DNA of 35,488 bases from Terriglobales bacterium (lineage in GTDB: Bacteria; Acidobacteriota; Terriglobia; Terriglobales; Acidobacteriaceae): assembly GCA_035487355.1 (NCBI GenBank), contig DATHMF010000044.1, forward strand, positions 1 to 35,488, written 5' to 3'. Numbering within the stretch: position 1 is the stretch's first letter; every line of letters starts with the position of its first letter. Both the position numbers and the translations under genes were made by a program. Of the stretch, positions 34,006 through 35,488 are shown piece after piece. Below the pieces are notes generated by a model, which saw only the letters and a list, made by a program, of their open reading frames with translations, was not told where the DNA came from and ran no database searches.

Positions 34006-35488
34006 TCAGCGCGGGTTGCGCGCACCGAACAAAGAAATTATCAGGCTGCTGATATATCCCACCAGGAAGGTTGCGACCGTTCCGAAGGCGACGTACCAGG
34101 TGAAAGGAATCCTGGTCCAGTGCCAGAGATAGAGATTGAAGGCAAAGCCGAAGAGCATGCCGATGATTGCGCCTGTTTGGTTGGCGCGGCGGGTGAGCGC
34201 GCCCAGCATGAAGACGCCCAGCATGGCTCCATAGGGAATGGAGGCGAGGGAGAGGCCGGTTTCTACGACGCGTCCGCCGTGTCCGGCGAGCATCGCCAGC
34301 GCGAACAGCACCAGCCCCCAAACTACAGTCGAGATGCGAGAGATGCGCAGGCGCTCTGGGTCGCTAGCCTGAGGACGGATGCGGCCGTAGAAATCCACGA
34401 TGGTGCTGGCCGAGAGCGAATTCAAAGCCGCGCTTAGGTTCGACATGGCCGCCGCCAGGATAGCTGCGATCAGCAGTCCAGAGATGCCCATGGGCATATG
34501 TTCGACAATGAATGTGGGGAAAATCCGGTCGGAACGCGAAAACGGAGTGGCCGGAGGAAACTGCCGGTAATAAACATACAGCATTACTCCCACGACCAAA
34601 AACAGCGTGAACTGGAAGAGCACGGCGAAACCGCTGGCGATGAGAGCTTTCTTAGAGTCGCCCTCGTTCTTGGCCGCCAGCAGACGCTGCACCATGAGCT
34701 GGTCGGTGCCGTGACTGGCCATGGTCAGAAAAGTTCCACCCACTATGCCCGACCAGAATGTGTATGTCGTGAAAAGAGAATGCGAAAAATCAAAGACATT
34801 GAATTTTCCCGCGCTGACAGCGGCGGCATGGATGGCCGGCCATCCTCCGGGGACCAAGTGCAGGATGGTAATAAATCCCACCACCGTGCCGCCGACATAA
34901 ATCGCCATTTGCACCACATCCGTCCAAATTACCGCGGTCATGCCGCCCTCGAAGGTATAGATCAGCGTCAGCACGGTGATGATGGCGATAGGCACAATAT
35001 CGTTGGTGGTCCCAATCGCAATTCCTATGACGATGGAAATTGCGAAGACGCGCACGCCCTCGGCGGCGGCGCGGGTCAGGAGAAAAAGTCCGGCGGTGAG
35101 CGAGCGCAGGCGGCCACCGAAGCGATGCTCCATGAGCTGGTAGGCGGTCATCATGCGTCCGGCAAAATATTTTGGTATGAGAATGATGCTGATCAGCACC
35201 CGCGCAATGAGGTATCCAAAAACCAGTTGCAGGAATCCGAGGTTGGTATCGTAGGCGAGGCCGGGGATGCTGATGATGGTCAGCGTGCTGGTCTCGGCGG
35301 CCACAATCGAGAGCGCAATCGCCGGCCATGGAATGTTCTGGTCGGCCAGGAAATAATCGCGTAAAGAACGCTGCTTTTTGCGGAAGCGCAGCCCGAACAG
35401 AGTGATGCCTGCCAGATAGGCGGCAACGATGGCCAGATCAAGGGGCCTGAGTTTGAGAGCTTGCAGGTTCGTTCTCCTGTGCTGTGTG
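34006..35488 (-). CDS. Sodium:solute symporter family protein, 5' end at or beyond window edge
   Basis: This is a sodium-coupled transporter of the SSS family with at least 12 membrane helices visible. The frame is open from the right window edge, so GTG 35304 is not the start: upstream codons encode the expected first helix and loop (LDLAIVAAYLAGITLFGLRF, then SLRDYFLADQNIPWPAIALS, an SSS hallmark). Other family phrases are YFAGRMMTAYQLMEHRFG and SHGTDQLMVQRLLAAKNEGD. AGGAG (complement of 35474-35478) followed after seven bases by CTG (35466) raises the possibility of a CTG start inside the window; otherwise the start lies beyond it. The C-terminus is complete (LFGARNPR). The substrate is unknown. 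Confidence 0.9.
   Translation of the reverse strand, partial: TQHRRTNLQALKLRPLDLAIVAAYLAGITLFGLRFRKKQRSLRDYFLADQNIPWPAIALSIVAAETSTLTIISIPGLAYDTNLGFLQLVFGYLIARVLISIILIPKYFAGRMMTAYQLMEHRFGGRLRSLTAGLFLLTRAAAEGVRVFAISIVIGIAIGTTNDIVPIAIITVLTLIYTFEGGMTAVIWTDVVQMAIYVGGTVVGFITILHLVPGGWPAIHAAAVSAGKFNVFDFSHSLFTTYTFWSGIVGGTFLTMASHGTDQLMVQRLLAAKNEGDSKKALIASGFAVLFQFTLFLVVGVMLYVYYRQFPPATPFSRSDRIFPTFIVEHMPMGISGLLIAAILAAAMSNLSAALNSLSASTIVDFYGRIRPQASDPERLRISRISTVVWGLVLFALAMLAGHGGRVVETGLSLASIPYGAMLGVFMLGALTRRANQTGAIIGMLFGFAFNLYLWHWTRIPFTWYVAFGTVATFLVGYISSLIISLFGARNPR

Noticed and set aside
34498..35364. 288-residue plus-strand open frame opposite the symporter
   Set aside because: It is antisense to a clear SSS transporter, with His/Asp/Gly-rich shadow composition.
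1..35488. CRISPR array, prophage, transposase or tRNA genes
   Set aside because: None seen on either strand: the tandem repeats found are coding (IPT domains) or short intergenic elements, and every long gene has a housekeeping, transport or secreted-protein identity. A tRNA-specific scan could not be run.

Overview
The window looks like a chromosomal segment of an Acidobacteriota bacterium (class Terriglobia or a close relative), with moderate GC. This rests on gene content: long secreted Ig-like-repeat proteins, a DUF3857/transglutaminase/TPR giant, a decaheme cytochrome with an MtrB/PioB-type barrel, a FecR-domain protein with an aromatic Y/W-rich tail, a Coa1-family protein, CstA with its YbdD partner, and short acidobacterial-style intergenic repeats. 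No 16S or other phylogenetic marker was available to test, so the placement is an inference. I see no rRNA, tRNA, CRISPR array, insertion sequence or phage gene.

Layout. (1) 1-5128: a porin truncated by the window edge, then a tight pstC-pstA-pstB-phoU phosphate-uptake cluster behind a terminator and a candidate Pho-box promoter; pstS is not in the window. (2) 5129-9976: two paralogous secreted proteins, each an N-terminal type-1-copper (cupredoxin) domain followed by Ig-like repeats. The first has four 11-bp-phased TTACA-like repeats upstream, and a strong terminator closes the second. (3) 9977-13726: a probable trans-outer-membrane electron conduit made of a DmsE/MtrA-like decaheme cytochrome, an MtrB/PioB-like barrel and a small monoheme cytochrome. 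The first two overlap by ATGA, the third follows closely, and perfect TTTGTCAAA 11-bp direct repeats lie upstream. (4) 13817-16728: a Coa1-family membrane protein and the CstA/YbdD pyruvate or peptide uptake pair. (5) 16780-20976: ruvC, a secreted protein of unknown function, a FecR-domain protein, yjbQ, and rsmA on the opposite strand. (6) 21042-26810: glycogen synthase glgA, then a secreted nucleoside-hydrolase-like protein carrying 11 near-identical IPT/TIG repeats. (7) 26965-35488: a minus-strand block with a DUF1003 protein, an APC amino-acid permease, the DUF3857/transglutaminase/TPR protein and a truncated sodium:solute symporter.

How the parts may work together. Region 1 imports phosphate, and its first gene could be the outer-membrane pore for it. 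Regions 2 and 3 together resemble a copper-plus-heme extracellular electron-transfer locus: periplasmic hemes threaded through a barrel, a soluble monoheme carrier, and copper proteins that could act at the surface. The adjacent Coa1-family gene, whose yeast namesake helps assemble cytochrome oxidase, fits a respiratory theme. The copper-protein/cytochrome neighbourhood, the different 11-bp-phased repeats before three transcription units, and an unexplained conserved non-coding element present twice (7781-7872 and 27656-27764) are the most promising items for follow-up.
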